Source of the DNA: Lasiodiplodia sp. COLG20
Taxonomy: Eukaryota > Ascomycota > Dothideomycetes > Botryosphaeriales > Botryosphaeriaceae
Length of the DNA stretch: 64,000 nt
Assembly: GCA_009801085.1 (NCBI GenBank)
Contig: VNWV01000001.1
Coordinates: 1,426,001-1,490,000, forward strand
Direction of reading: 5' to 3'
The stretch's first letter is position 1. Each line of letters starts with the position of its first letter. Shown in pieces: positions 30,501 to 42,937 of this stretch. A program made the position numbers and the translations under genes. Under the pieces are notes generated by a model. The model was not told where the DNA came from. It worked only from the letters and a program-made list of their open reading frames with translations, and made no database searches.

Positions 30501-32534
30501 TTAGGTGAAGGGGAATGTGAAGGCCGTTTCTGTCACCAAGACTACTTGGCGAATTTACATGGTACTGGGGGGACCTTTCCTTGATGATTCTATTTTCTTT
30601 GTTTCTCTATCTTTCAGCCCGCCAGCAGTGTTGCAAAAATCATCTCATCTGGGACGGGGTGGCTCCACCTCCGTTTATGTATAGAATATAGAGTGCTTCT
30701 CTTTACTGATGATTCATTGTATTTGAAAGTCTACACGCCTATCTCTACGATGAACCATGCCATGTGCAAAGATAATAGCATTCCAAAGCTACTTCAAAAC
30801 CCAAGCGCCTCATTCGCCATCGTCCTCATCTTCCTCTGCCCCTCCGTCAACCCCGAAGGACACAGGGAAAATCCTCCGCACAGAAAGAGTTAGGATCGAG
30901 CACGTATGGAACCAGCAGTAGGGAAGGTGGTACAATGACAAATATTGCTGCATGATTCATACATCGCTGCACCAGTCAAAGCCCGGCCAAAGCCCACACG
31001 GCTAGACGCGCGGCCGACGCCTTCCAGGCAGCATCAGGCACGACGACGACGCGGCTTGCGCCATGTGCCACGATCGCGGCACTCGCTGTACCTTTGAGGC
31101 CGCCCCAGCTCCCACCGCCTGCGGACAGAGGATCCCCGCAGATGCAGGCTGACCAACCAAAGCAACGGTGACCAAGCCAGTGACAGAACCCAGCGCACGG
31201 CGAGCGCGGGCAGACATGCCTTTTCCCAAGCCCACGCGGCGGCCAGGGCTCACAGCCGCCGAGACATTTCGGCCTCGGGCGCAGCCAATGCTTTAGATAC
31301 TATAGTGAAAAAGAAATGGGGTGCATCGGCAAGGACCCGCCGACCTATCCGGATCGCAAGTGACGCGGGGTTCTGTCGTGTCGTTTTCACAAGCTGATTA
31401 ACCCTCGCCGCTCCTCCCGATCTGCCACCTTGGCCGCCACGCTGAAAATGTACAATGCGGACTGGACCAAAGAATCCCTCCACTAACGCCAGAACACTTT
31501 CATGCACCTCCAAAACGCTCACGTCCACCAATCCCACTCCGCTCTCAACGCCACGCACGTCTTCCTGCCCCGCCGAACGCAAACGCGCGTTTCCAGCTCT
31601 CCGCACAACTCCACCGACACAGCCGCCACCGACGCCTGGAACCACAAAGCCTCCGGCTGATCCTGCTCCACCTCCTCCCGCTATTTTCTCGCCCCACCCG
31701 CTGCAGCTCCGCCCGCATATCCTCACGTCGCTGACGTCCAACCCACATTCGCCCGACCCCGCTGCCATGCGGACCGTTTGCCCCATGCGCATGCGCATGC
31801 GCACCTCCAGCGGCACCATCAACGGCGTCGGCATCCGAGCGCAGCACCTTATAGGTAAACAGCCCTTGCTACTCCTTTGGCCTCTGGAAAAAGAGGACAT
31901 GCACCTCTTCACCGCCGTCGCTGCTACTTGCGGCCAGCAGCGGATTCAGGATTAGATGGAGATGGGTGAGGTCGAAGAGTAGAGGGGGTCTGGAGCGCAT
32001 GTTACGGCCGCGGTGAAGGGGTTCTAGGACTATCCAAGCTGGGCGGCGGCGGTATGGGCGGGGTTGCCGGAGGCTAAGCTACTCTGGATTAACAAGACAT
32101 GGATGCAGGAATTTATGCGATGATGGAGATGTTTAGGATTGGCTAGCAGGGACGCAGTGAGAAGTATTCAGAGTGGGGCTATGTTAGGGCTGGAAATCCT
32201 AGTCCGATACGACATCAGGAGTCCACCCAGAGCCTTGTTCCAATCATTCGTTCCTTAAGGTTGTACAAACAGAAATCCTGCTAGAAATGGCGTTGCTACC
32301 CCGCACTTGTGCCAACTCACAAAATGCCCGTGATATGACAGAATCGCGTTGAATTTCTCGAATTTTTCTCACCACCTTAGACCACCCTCTTGCACTGTCC
32401 GTTCAGCTGAAAAGTCCAGTATTGATTCAATATCCTCTGTCCCACCGAAATATTGGATTAACTCGACGTCATTTCACTTGAATCCCGATAGGACACCGCG
32501 AGCAATTCCCGACTGCCTCAGTCCCTTCGACAAA
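30501..32534. other. Intergenic, no confident gene
   Basis: About 2 kb. Proline-rich open frames on both strands at 31.2-31.95 kb overlap each other and look like composition effects. A CATGCGCATGCGCATGCG-type run lies at about 31785-31801. No gene supported. Confidence 0.45.
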
Positions 32535-34699
32535 ATGACCACCGACTCACGAACTCCAACCACGGGAAGCTCCGACTTACTCTGCGATATGTGCTCTCGC
32601 CATTTAGCGGTCGATGACAGCCGTATCGGTGCTACATGGGAGAAGCCTTCAGACGGCGGGATCGGCACGCTCTCATTCCCAAAGGACTATTGTGAGCATT
32701 GGGACGGCCCTAGTGATTTCAGACGAACCATTACATTTCCAGACTTACGGGAACTTTCAAGTCCTCCTGAAGAGAAATGCCGCTTCTGTGCTGCACTCAA
32801 AAGGGCTCTAGTTGATCGATACAAGGACAGAGAATGGTGGGGTTCCTGCGTTGACGAAATACTTGTCGAGATCCAATACGAATGGTCTATCGACTCGAGA
32901 TCGAGTGTAGGGAAGAGCCAAATGAGAAGATCACTATCTTCTCTCTGTGTATCTGTCGACCCACAGAGTGGTCTTCTGCTGCTCTCCTTATCTGGGGATC
33001 AATTTCATTTTCCAATTACTGCAAGCAAAGGTGAGCAACTCGATCTTCTGAACCCAAAGTTATTTACTGTCGAGTGTGAATAGGCCACTGTCGCGACTGG
33101 CTGGGAATCGAAAAAGATCCAGTGGATCTCCTCAATCCGATCTCCGATGGCAATATTCGCTTCGTCCGGCGCTGGTTGGGTGAATACATGGATCATCACC
33201 GCGAAAAATCTCGAATCGAGGAAGGTTTTGCGCCCAAGCGCTTACTCGACCTTGGATTAAGTGGTGAGATGGAATCTCCAATTCGTATCGACACTATTGA
33301 ATCGCCGTCGAAGCCAACCGTCGGGGAGGATAACTTCAGATATGCTTGTTTGAGCTATTGCTGGGGTTCCGGTCCCCTTCCACTGAGGACTACTTCCCAA
33401 ACACTAGCACAATATAAACAGGGCATACCAGTCGACAAATTACCAGCGGTGTTCCATGATGCCATACTCGTCGCCCGAGAACTGGAACTCCGATACCTCT
33501 GGATCGATGCGCTTTGTATCATTCAGGACGATGCGTCAGACTGGGAAGAGGAATCAGGAAGAATGGGCGATATCTTTCGTTACTCTTTCATTACTCTCGG
33601 CGCAGCAACGAGCTCCGCTTGTGACGAACCCTTTCTTCAACGAAAAGAAGTCGACCTACTAGACTTGAATTTTCGATCATCATTGAATCCCGACGTGTCG
33701 GGTCCCTATTCGGTTTCTCTGTTACCGAATGACCACTCCAGCTCTCTGGAACAGGACGTACGCGGATCCATCTGGGATACAAGGGGGTGGGTGTGGCAGG
33801 AGCAGAATATGGCACAAAGAATTCTCTTCTTCGGTCGGAGAACGCTTCACTTGAGATGCCATAGAAATATCATCACGGCCAATGGATATTGTACCGTGGA
33901 TATTACCTCTTCCGCATCATTTAAAATCTCAAAACTGGAAAGGTGGAATGAGTGGATACAGCAATACTCTGGTCGGAAGTTTACCCACGCTTGTGATAAG
34001 CTTGCCGCTACGTCTAGTTTGGCAAAGTCATTGCAGAACATTCTTGGGAGAGAATGCGGAGCACCAACCTATCTTGCCGGGCTCTGGCTGGATGATAGAT
34101 TTCATGAAAACGTGAGGTGGATGCTTGTCGGCAATCATCCCTCATTTGGGAAAATGATGGAATCGCTGGAAAACAGTGAAAAGTACAGTGCTCCCTCTTG
34201 GAGTTGGGCGTCAAGGGATCAAGCAGTTACATGGGTCCTGTATCCGAGAGACAAAGACTTTGAGTTGGAACGCCACAATCTGATACCGGCAAAATCGGAT
34301 ACCATGGTCAAACTCAACCCCGGATCCTCAATCACCGTTCGAGGAAAGATCATTCAAATGTCGCATAGACCTTCCAATGGGGCTTTCGGTCCGAAACGGA
34401 GAAATTATTTGTATGAGAAAGACTACTGGGAGCTCACAGAGTTGGGTGGTCGGATCGAATGTTTCTTGGACTGGGATCCTCACCTAGGGTACGATGGAGA
34501 TCTCGAAGGTCGGCTTCATCTTTTTATTACTTCTGTCAGCACAATACGTTCTCGTCGCGAATTTCCTATCAGCGACTGTGGACTTATTTTGTATCCCATT
34601 GGATTGAAATCTGGCGCGCAGTTTGTTCGTGTAGGGATCTTTGACGCGTATCACGTATCTTTGACTTCGTGGCCAATACGTGAGGTCGACATTTTCTGA
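32535..34699 (+). CDS. HET-domain (heterokaryon incompatibility) protein
   Basis: Two exons, 32535-33030 and 33084-34699 (53-nt intron), give 703 aa. The ATG at 32535 is used because the longer frame begins with TTG. An N-terminal Cys-containing region (LLCDMCSRHL and EEKCRFCAAL) precedes the HET domain. The domain starts at YACLSYCWGSG (residue 252) and includes LRYLWIDALCIIQDD (about 299-313), then RMGDIFRYSFITLGA. Downstream come DTRGWVWQEQ and APSWSWAS, both standard for the family. HET proteins trigger cell death after fusion of unlike strains; the specific partner is unknown. The gene looks intact, unlike the relic at 21.5 kb. Confidence 0.92.
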
Positions 34700-35200
34700 T
34701 GAGATTCGGGCTTTCATACAGGGTTTCATATTTTTACCATAGATCTTTCACTAGAATATCTAGTCAAAGCTACCGCAAGGCTAATGGCGTGGATCATAAG
34801 TGAAGACTCGCCTCCCAACCAAGCAGAAAACATCAGTTCAGTGGCAGCAAAGCATTGGGGTCCGATATATCTCAGGCAAGTACTTTATACAGAAGAAGGA
34901 AAGGGAACTCTCTGGACCAATTACTCAGAATCTTACGCATCATCCATGACATCATTAAATTCGCTGCAACAAAGACTACGTTTCTAACGTTGGCTTCTCG
35001 AGGATCACACTGACTAGACTTGCGCGTCAGCGCTTCTAATAAATCATCCTACCGCTAAACCGGGAAGGTTAAGTTATTGAGGAGATTTTTGGAACCTCCA
35101 ACAGTAGGATACATACAAGCGGTGAGGGAGAAAACGCAAAGTGGGGGACTTGAGGACTCCGACTAATGTTCAGGTTATGAAGACCTCCTCAGTCCGCGGC
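34700..35200. other. Intergenic
   Basis: About 0.5 kb between convergent genes. Nothing supported. Confidence 0.5.
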
Positions 35201-36982
35201 TCAGATGCTCTCCATCCCTTTCGTCACACTCGCCCTCCCCTCATCACCGCTCCTCTCCCCCCTCCCATCCTCCACGTCCACCCCCTTCAAAACCGGAACG
35301 TCCGTTTCGCGGCCCACATCTGGCCCGCTGAACCGCCCCGCCCCCCACGCCTTCACCCCCGCATCAAACAACCCATCAATCTCCTCCAGCGAGCGGCCCT
35401 TCAGCTCCGGCACGAACAAGAACGTCCAGACCGCCGCAGCGAAGCTAAAGCTGCCGTACACGAAGCCCACGCGGCCCCCCAGACCAGCCTGATCCGCGTC
35501 CTGCAGGAACGGATTGACGAAGGTGACCAGCACGCCGACGCTGAAGCCGAGGAAAGTGCCGATGGTGATGGTCTTCTCGCGCAGGTGGAGGGTGGGCGTT
35601 TCGGCGGTGATGATCCACACACTAAGCAGTGGTTAGCTGAGGTGCCCGTGGTTGCAGCGGGGCAGAGGTGCAGCGGGGCGCCAAACATACCACGACGACC
35701 AACAACTCGACAAGAAAAACTGCCACACGAACAGCGCCGCCGTCGCGGCTTTCAGCGCCGCCGCATCATCCGCCGGCGCGTAGCCCGTCACGCCGGCGAC
35801 GACGTACATGCAGACGCCCATGACGACGGCGCCGACGATGAGCGGCAGGCGGCGGCCGATGCGGTCGGCGAAGTAGAAGGGGAAGACGGACGATATCGTC
35901 GTCGTGAAGATCAGCAGGACCTGCGTCTGGTACGTGTTGTGCACGCCGATGGCTTGCAGGAAGACGACGCCGTAGTTGGTGATGAAGCTGTTGCCCTGGC
36001 CGGCCTGGAAGCACTGCACGCCCGCGACGATGAGGGTGCGGCGGAGGTTGGGGCCGCTGGTAGGGGGTCTGGCGTTAGTTTCTGGGGAGGAGAGGGTGTG
36101 GATGGGGAGGGCGTACCGGAAGCAGTCCGCCCACGACGCGGCCTGCAGATGCTGCCTTTGCTCCTTCTCAGCCGCCGCCAGCACGCGCACCTCCTCCTCA
36201 ACCACCTCGCGCGCCGTGCCCCGCCGCAGCAGCAGCAGCACGTCCAGCGCCTCCTCCTCGCGATCCTTACTCACCAGCCACCGCGGGCTCTCCGGCAGAA
36301 ACGGGCCGCCGATCAGCAACACCACCGGCACGACCAGCTGCAGGATGATGATGAGCCGATACGCCCACTGCGACTCCCACGCATACGTCCCCCAGTTCGC
36401 CGTGTTCGCCATCAGCGCGCCGACGAGCAGCCAGCACTGATACGCGTTGACCAGCGCGCCGCGGATAGCTGCTGGGGCGCACTCGGCCTGGTACGCCGGC
36501 ACGGCGTTGCACACGACGCCGAGCGCGATGGTCGTCACGATGCGGCCCGACATAAGCTGCCAGTAGTGGCCGGGCAGGCTGGACGCCTGGACGACGATGC
36601 CGGCGATGGAGAAGGCGGCTGCGAACAGGAAGGTCCGGACGCGGCCCAGGCGGTTGCCGAACAAGCCCGACAGCAGCGCGCCGATGGCCAGCCCGGCGCT
36701 GGGGAGGCCCGAGCCGGCGCTGATCCAGGCGGAGGGGATAATGTAGCTGGAGGTGGAGGGGTCGAAGACGCCGAAGTCGCGCTTGAATTGCGGCATGCCG
36801 AGGACGCCGTTCCAGTAGTTGTGGTCGATGCCGAAGGAGGCGCCGAAGAGCTGCGGGGGATGGGTCAGCTGGAGGAGGGATGAGGATGTGGAGGGCGGAC
36901 GTACCGATGAGTAGGCGCTCACGGCGAAGAGTGGGACGGTCATCTCTTTGACCAGGTCCATATCTTTGAAGTGTTGCTTCAT
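35201..36982 (-). CDS. MFS sugar transporter
   Basis: Four exons, 36982-36905, 36850-36117, 36056-35691 and 35621-35201, give 532 aa with all phases closing. Seen: the early GxD-type start (LFGASFGIDHNYWNGVLG), GNRLGRVR between TM2 and TM3, PESPRWLV at the end of the first half, and FADRIGRRLPLIVGA in the second half. PELKGRSLEEID after TM12 is the sugar-porter C-terminal signature. It imports a hexose or related polyol across the plasma membrane; the substrate cannot be read. It is divergent from the DUF1479 gene across 368 bp. Confidence 0.9.
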
Positions 36983-37350
36983 CTTGGGCGGATGTGGTGA
37001 GTAGCCGCTCCGCGATCTCTGGAATCACTGCCACTTGTGAAGGCGAACTAATTTCGAATCGACTTCATCTTGTAACAACTGGCATTATATGCTCGGCCAG
37101 TATTTGTCGGGCGGTCCGCACGTTATCCGATATATCGACATGGGGGAGTAGCAAGCGGGGAACTTCGACCCTGGTCAACCCCCATTCTTGGACCTCCGCC
37201 TGCGGCCGACACCAGAACAAGTAACTCCGCACAGATCAGATAACTCCGCACTCAACCCCGCCCTCGTTCCTGGAAATTCGATAAGGATAAAAAGGTGCGC
37301 GGGGTCAGGCATGGATGGACAACCCCAAACTTCGACATTCCGATTGCAAC
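36983..37350. promoter_or_regulatory. Shared divergent promoter, transporter and DUF1479 gene
   Basis: 368 bp between two outward-facing start codons. An A/T-rich GGATAAAAAGG lies at about 37285, some 65 bp upstream of the DUF1479 ATG. Shared control is inferred from layout. Confidence 0.5.
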
Positions 37351-38901
37351 ATGTCTACCGCTACAGTAACTCAGACGCAGATGCTCAAGCCGAAGTGAGT
37401 TACCACCTTCCCAGCCACCACTTCTCTCTCTAACCGCAAACCCCGCAGACCCCCGGTCCTCGACCAGCGTTTCGCCGTGCTCAAGCAATCCCTCGTCAAA
37501 CCCGAGCACAAGCAAAAAGTCATCGAGTCCTACGCCCGCCTCCAGCGCGCTCTCGCCGCCGAAGTCGACCTCATCTCCAAGAACGGCCCCGCCATGGTCC
37601 CCGAAATCGACTTCAACGACGTCATGCAAAACGGTCCGCCTTGCCCCCTCTCCTCTCCCCTCCCCTCCCCCCTCCTCTCCCCTCCCCATTCCACCCCCGC
37701 ATCCACCCCCCGCCCACTAACCGCCTGCCGACCCCTAGACGGCACCCTCCCCCCCACCTTCGCCACCCTCGTCCGCGACCGCGGCTGCGTCATCCTCCGC
37801 AACGTCGTGCCATCCGCCCAAGCCACCGCCTGGGAAGCCCAACTAAAATCCTACACCGCCCGCCACCGCAGCGTCGGCGGCTTCCCCGTCGACAACCCGC
37901 AAAACTGGTCGCTCTGGTGGACGCCGCCACAAGTGCAGATCCGCTCGCACCCGCGGGTGCTGGCCGCGATGCGCGCCATCTCCGGATTGTGGCATGTGGA
38001 TGATGAGACACTGCCGATCGACATGGACGCGCAGGTCGTGTATCCGGATCGCTTTCGGATAAGGTATCCGTCTAAGGACGCGGAGTACACGTTGCCGGCG
38101 CACTTGGATTCGGGGGGGATTGAGCGGTGGGAGTGCCCCGCTAACCGGGAGAATTTTAGGAGGATTTTTGAAGGCACGTGGGAGGCGTGGGATGGGTGGA
38201 GGGCGGATGCGCGGCTGGAGGCAAGGAGCGACTTGTACGGCGTCAACGCGGCGTGCAGCTGCTGGCGCTGCATGCAGGGGTGGTTGAGCTTGTCGGAGAC
38301 GGGGACGGGGGAGGGGACGTTGCGGTTGTTGCCGAGCTTGAAGGCGAGTGTGGCGTATATCATGCTGCGGCCGCTGTTTGATGATGAGGGGAGGTGGGAT
38401 GACGGCGAGGCGACGTTTCCTGGGTCGGAGCCGGGGAATACGCAGTTCTTCCCCAGCAAGGAGTGGCATGCCGCGTTGCAGATGGAGAAGTCGATTGTGG
38501 GCATTCCGCCGGTCAGGCCGGGGGATTATGTGTTTTGGCATTGCGATTTGGTGCATGAGGTGGATCGGTTTCATCCGGGGACGAGGGATAGCAGTGTGGT
38601 GTACAATGCGTGTAATCCGCTGACACCGTATAACCTGCAGTCGTTGCTGAGGGTTCGCGAGGCGTTTGGGAAGGCGGCGGTGCCGCCGGACTTTGCGTTG
38701 TATGAGATTGTAAAGGAGCATGAGGGGCAGCATGAGGATCATGGGGCGCGGAGGGAGAATATCTTGAGTAGGGAGGGGTTGCAGGCGATGGGGCTGGAGC
38801 CATATGATGTTGACGCTCCGGGCTTGACTGAGGGGCAGAGGAAGATGAGGCAGATGGCGAATGAGGCGCTTGGGTTCGGGACGGCGGGTGAAAGGCACTA
38901 A
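37351..38901 (+). CDS. DUF1479 family protein (putative Fe/2-oxoglutarate oxygenase)
   Basis: Three exons, 37351-37394, 37449-37633 and 37739-38901, give 463 aa, within the usual DUF1479 range. The second intron (GTCCGC...CCTAG) is 105 nt with no stop, so retention would add 35 residues of Pro/Ser-rich sequence. The family pattern is clear: LVRDRGCVILRNVV, HLDSGGIERWECP and RIFEGTWEAWDGWRADARL. HLD and the later FWHCDLVHEVDRF give a possible metal-binding set (His, Asp, His) on a double-stranded beta-helix. Substrate unknown; the neighbouring sugar transporter suggests a small imported compound. Confidence 0.85.
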
Positions 38902-40709
38902 GCACAGAGACCATTGCTCAATGAAACTTTCTGGGGTGGTGTAGCCGCGATAATTTGTTGAAATAGTTCAATTTGGCTTTTGATTCCACTCATGCTGATG
39001 CGATTGTCGTAGCCTTCCAAGGAGGGCGCTTCCAGGCCCAGAACGAAAGAAGTCCCAGCTTCTTGAGGGTGCTTGGAACACCTCCAATCTTGGAGGCGCT
39101 GGATAATTCGTCATTGACAAACACAACACCGCAGGAGGACGGGGGGGCCGTACAGCAATGTGATGATCAAGCTCGCACCTATATGAGCAAGGTTAATTCC
39201 TGAGGGTAGAATCAGTGGACAGGCATTAAATTCTGATCAGATCAAGCTCGTTAATGCACGTCTGTGGCTATTCTAAGTCAATTCAATTACCGGTAATAGC
39301 TGTTCACTCGGCTTTTCTATATCTCTAAATTGGGGTTTTACTTACTTTACGTTCTAACATGCATTTTACCGTGAGATACGGAGGTAGGGGTGCCGGCGCT
39401 TTCTTAGACCAGCATTTACTGTCCAGGCCCGCGACAAAATAGTGCAGCAACCTGTTGCGGTTATGATGCTATGAGATTAGGAGTAGCCATACATACGTTA
39501 ATTTAGTACATAAGACTTTATATAAGGATACTTAGAGTAGATAATAGTGTAGGTCTAATATCTCTACCGCGTCTTTCCACTCAAGTAAAGGCTATAAGTG
39601 TTGGGAAATACATCCTCCGCTACTAATGAGCTGGATAGCATTGTGGTAATAATTGGACGATCTCCCAGTAATTATGCTGTGCAACAGTAAGCGGGAGGAT
39701 TCTAGCTTCCTGTTCCCGCTTTGCGTTCATTTTTTCAGAGACCAAGGCAAGGCGCATTTGATGTGGATGTACTGACTTTAGTGACCCGGAACTTGTGAAA
39801 CAGTAAGCAGAAGGAAGGATTCCAGTGCTACAGAGTCAACTCGCGCAAGGTGGGCAGGCGGCGTCAGCCTGATTTTGTCTCACCTTGACACAGCTCCCGC
39901 TCTTACCCTTACAATAGTTCGATCCGCACCAATAGTACAGAGGGTAACAGGCGTAAAAGATACTCCGTAGGTAATGCGTTGCAGCCATCTAGTCCCAAGC
40001 GAACGAGCGATACCGTGATACTTAACAATTAGGAGCATTATTTCCGGGCAGAAACATGCAGCAGTCGTAACACCTTATTCATGCTGCTATTCATAGATGC
40101 AACAAGCAGGTGGGACATGCGCCAAATTGGGCGACAGGCAGCAGGCACCATCTAGACCTGAATCTCTGTGGCACATAGTTGACAAAAAATCATCCCATTA
40201 TCTGACAGGCGCTCCAGCGACCCCGGCTAAGACGAAACTTGGTCAACCAGAGTTTATTTTCCAACGCCCTTTCATTCAGCCTTAGGTGTCAGGGTAGACA
40301 CCATCCATCTTTTTACGCAGAGGGCGTAGGATGATATCGATGGAAGCCTTCTCTGCTTAAGGCGTTGTGATGCATGATTACATTTAAGATCGGCTGTCTT
40401 AAGGCCGAAAGAAGGCAAACAGGTATGTAGAAGCAGTAGCTTACGCTTCAAGCTGACATTCCTGGCGGCACAAAACTGTTCATCCGTAGACTTACGTGCA
40501 GCGTGTCTCGGAGAGCATGCGTCAGTCCATCTTCGGAGCCAAGTAGAAATATTTCTTGGCGGGAGTAAATTAATAAATCCCGACGCAAATGTCCGAGGCA
40601 TGTCGTTAAATCAAGCGCCTTCTGCACTGTATGATATTTACGAACTTCTTACTTCAGTCTTACAGAAATCCATCTCTTCTCTGTACCTACCAGAAGGCCG
40701 TCCCCGACC
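38902..40709. other. Intergenic, AT-rich
   Basis: About 1.8 kb, rich in TA and stop codons in all frames, possibly an old mutated repeat. No gene or RNA recognised. Confidence 0.5.
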
Positions 40710-42937
40710 ATGAACGCAAGTAAGCTTATATGAAGACTTCACGGGCGTTAAATAATGACCGAACAGATGTCGCACCAAATGATCTGGCTGTACCAAGGTA
40801 TTATTGGGGCTACAAAGGAACAGTAAATTGGGGTTCCAACAACCGTCGTCATGAGGAAACAATACAAGAGCTACGAGATTGGAACAAGCAACGGCACTCC
40901 AACATTTTTCTCAGATTCGTTCGTCGAGTTCTATCTAGGGCCAAGCTTAACTTCAGGAAACCCAGTTTACATAAGCTTGAAAAGTGCTTGCTACAGTACT
41001 TTCCACTTCGATCGGAATTGAAAGTCTTAGTCTGCGACTTTCGGGACAACGATACACAGGTCAGGACGATCAGGTTCAGCGAGGTTGAGGAAGGTATATC
41101 TTGCCATTGCGATAATATTTAGCTCGTTACTTACAATCGTTAGAGTTTGATCAAAAGCCAGATGATGTCACCCTCCGTTGGATGTACGAAGTCAAGATCT
41201 CAGCGTCCAAGCCAGGTGAATGCTGACTTGATAGACATGCCCCACTTGGAATTGGCATTCTACACTCGGTATCCCGACCGCAATCTCCGCTCAAGCCTCT
41301 GCTGACTCATAATCAACAGTCTACCGCAGAGACCTTTCTCACCAGTGGCTCTGGTGGCATTGGCCGCCCCTTCCACAAAGCAGGCCGCGCTGGATTGCCT
41401 TTCCTGGAGATCGAGACTCATGACTTGAGAAAGTCGCAAACCATACAAAACCTATGCGATTTGATGAAATATCTGAAAGAAGAAAAACAGCTCAACAAAA
41501 AACTGAATAAATTAACGTTCAAAGGCGACAGGAACGAGAGGCTTCAAGAAACCCTTCGTCAGAAAGTAAAATATGTTGCAGACAGAGACATGGGATTTTG
41601 GAGAATGGTGAAGTCTGATATACCATGGCCACTTTCCGAAGGGATTTATCTTGACAGGAATGATCCTCATAGTAACATTCGAAAGGTACCGTTGAAGGCG
41701 GACCAATTCATCTCGAATCATCCATTCTTCCATGGTGTCCATATCGCAAGGAACAGCTTTTGCGCGTTTCATCGAGATGACGGTATTTTTTCCAATTATC
41801 CTTCTTTCCAGACTCTTTCTTACTGGTGCAGGATATCTTCTCACTTTATCTCCCGCTGCCGGTGTCGACATTATTGATATGAAATTCGACCAGCATATCC
41901 ATATGTCCCGTTTTGAGTTGCAAAGCAAGCATGAGGCATCGGCAATCGCATCAGTCATTCATCATTTCGAGAAAGGCACCAGCACCTGGTACAGAAAAAC
42001 CACGGAGTGGTTCATGATGTATCTGATTACGGAACTAGGAGCAACACCACGCACACTCCAGAAGGGGTACAGCGCGCCGTCAGTGATGAGTGCTTATGAC
42101 TTCGTTGTTCATCAACTTGTAATACGCTATAATTCCTTAGCGTGTTGTTAACGCTTCACTGACTACGTGCAGAAAGAGAGGAGATACGAGCCATGGAGAC
42201 GAAACGAAACCATCAAACTAGTCCGGTTGTATCTCGCCTGTATCGATGAACTGGCGATTCTGCAACAAGTCTTCCGCGAGAAAATCGATTTCTTCAAACG
42301 GCTCTGTGAAGATTATGAGCGTTTTGAGACTGAGGATAATGGAGTTCTTCCACATAATGCAGACGGTGAAAAACCTACTGAAAAGATACAGTGTGTGACA
42401 ACTGAGCTGGGAGAGTCTCTTACACGTGCTGACGAGCTCGTGGCGGATTTGCGGGATGCAATGAACACGGTAAGTTTCGCCATTTCTTTGAAATTGCTGA
42501 ACCACCATAGCTGATGCAGATCCATTGGCAAGTTATTCCAGCTTCGAACTATAGAGCAAAACGACCTCGCAATTGTTGCAGACAGTCAGAACAAGGCCGT
42601 TTTCATCTTTACTGCGGTCACGATAATATTTCTGCCACTTTCTTTCTTCACCTCGTACTTTGGCATGAACCTCGACGGGATAGTCAATACGGCTAGGACA
42701 GAGGCATATTTCTGGAAGGTTTGCGGGACAACGAGTATCGCAATTATCCTGATGATCATCATGTATGCTTTTTGGATCAAATTCCGGCCAATGGTCCGGA
42801 CCAACAGGGAGCCACAATCAGGGTTCGAGCTTAATCTGTTTACCAAGCGCAAGCGGGATCCGGAGGGTCGTTTCCCAGTAAAGGGAAGTTATTGGTCAAG
42901 CGAGACCGACGGGACCGATGCTCTTTGGTTTGCTTGA
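40710..42937 (+). CDS. CorA-like Mg2+ transporter-family protein
   Basis: Seven exons, 40710-40719, 40767-41093, 41144-41183, 41235-41782, 41832-42118, 42173-42469 and 42533-42937, give 637 aa; the phases close. The start is uncertain: an ATG at 40730 is also in frame if the first intron is not removed. The family pattern is strong: RWIHAPLGIGILHS, FWRMVKSDIPWPLSEG, TLSPAAGVD, GTSTWYRKTTEWF, RRYEPWRRN, then IEQNDLAIVADSQNKA leading into TM1, which ends FFTSYFGMN. GMN (547-549) is the CorA selectivity signature, and a second TM follows (IAIILMIIMYAFWI). It should form a membrane channel for divalent cations; this large-N-terminus subgroup is poorly characterised. Confidence 0.88.

Noticed and set aside
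31250..31955. Overlapping frames of 220 and 166 codons on opposite strands
   Set aside because: Both are low complexity with no conserved pattern; neither has a convincing start context.
35141..36883. 580-codon open frame on the plus strand
   Set aside because: Antisense shadow of the MFS transporter; low-complexity Arg/Asp/Ala translation, while the minus strand has full transporter motifs.
39910..39935. GTTCGATCC, like a tRNA T-loop
   Set aside because: The flanking bases do not form the T-stem or an acceptor stem.
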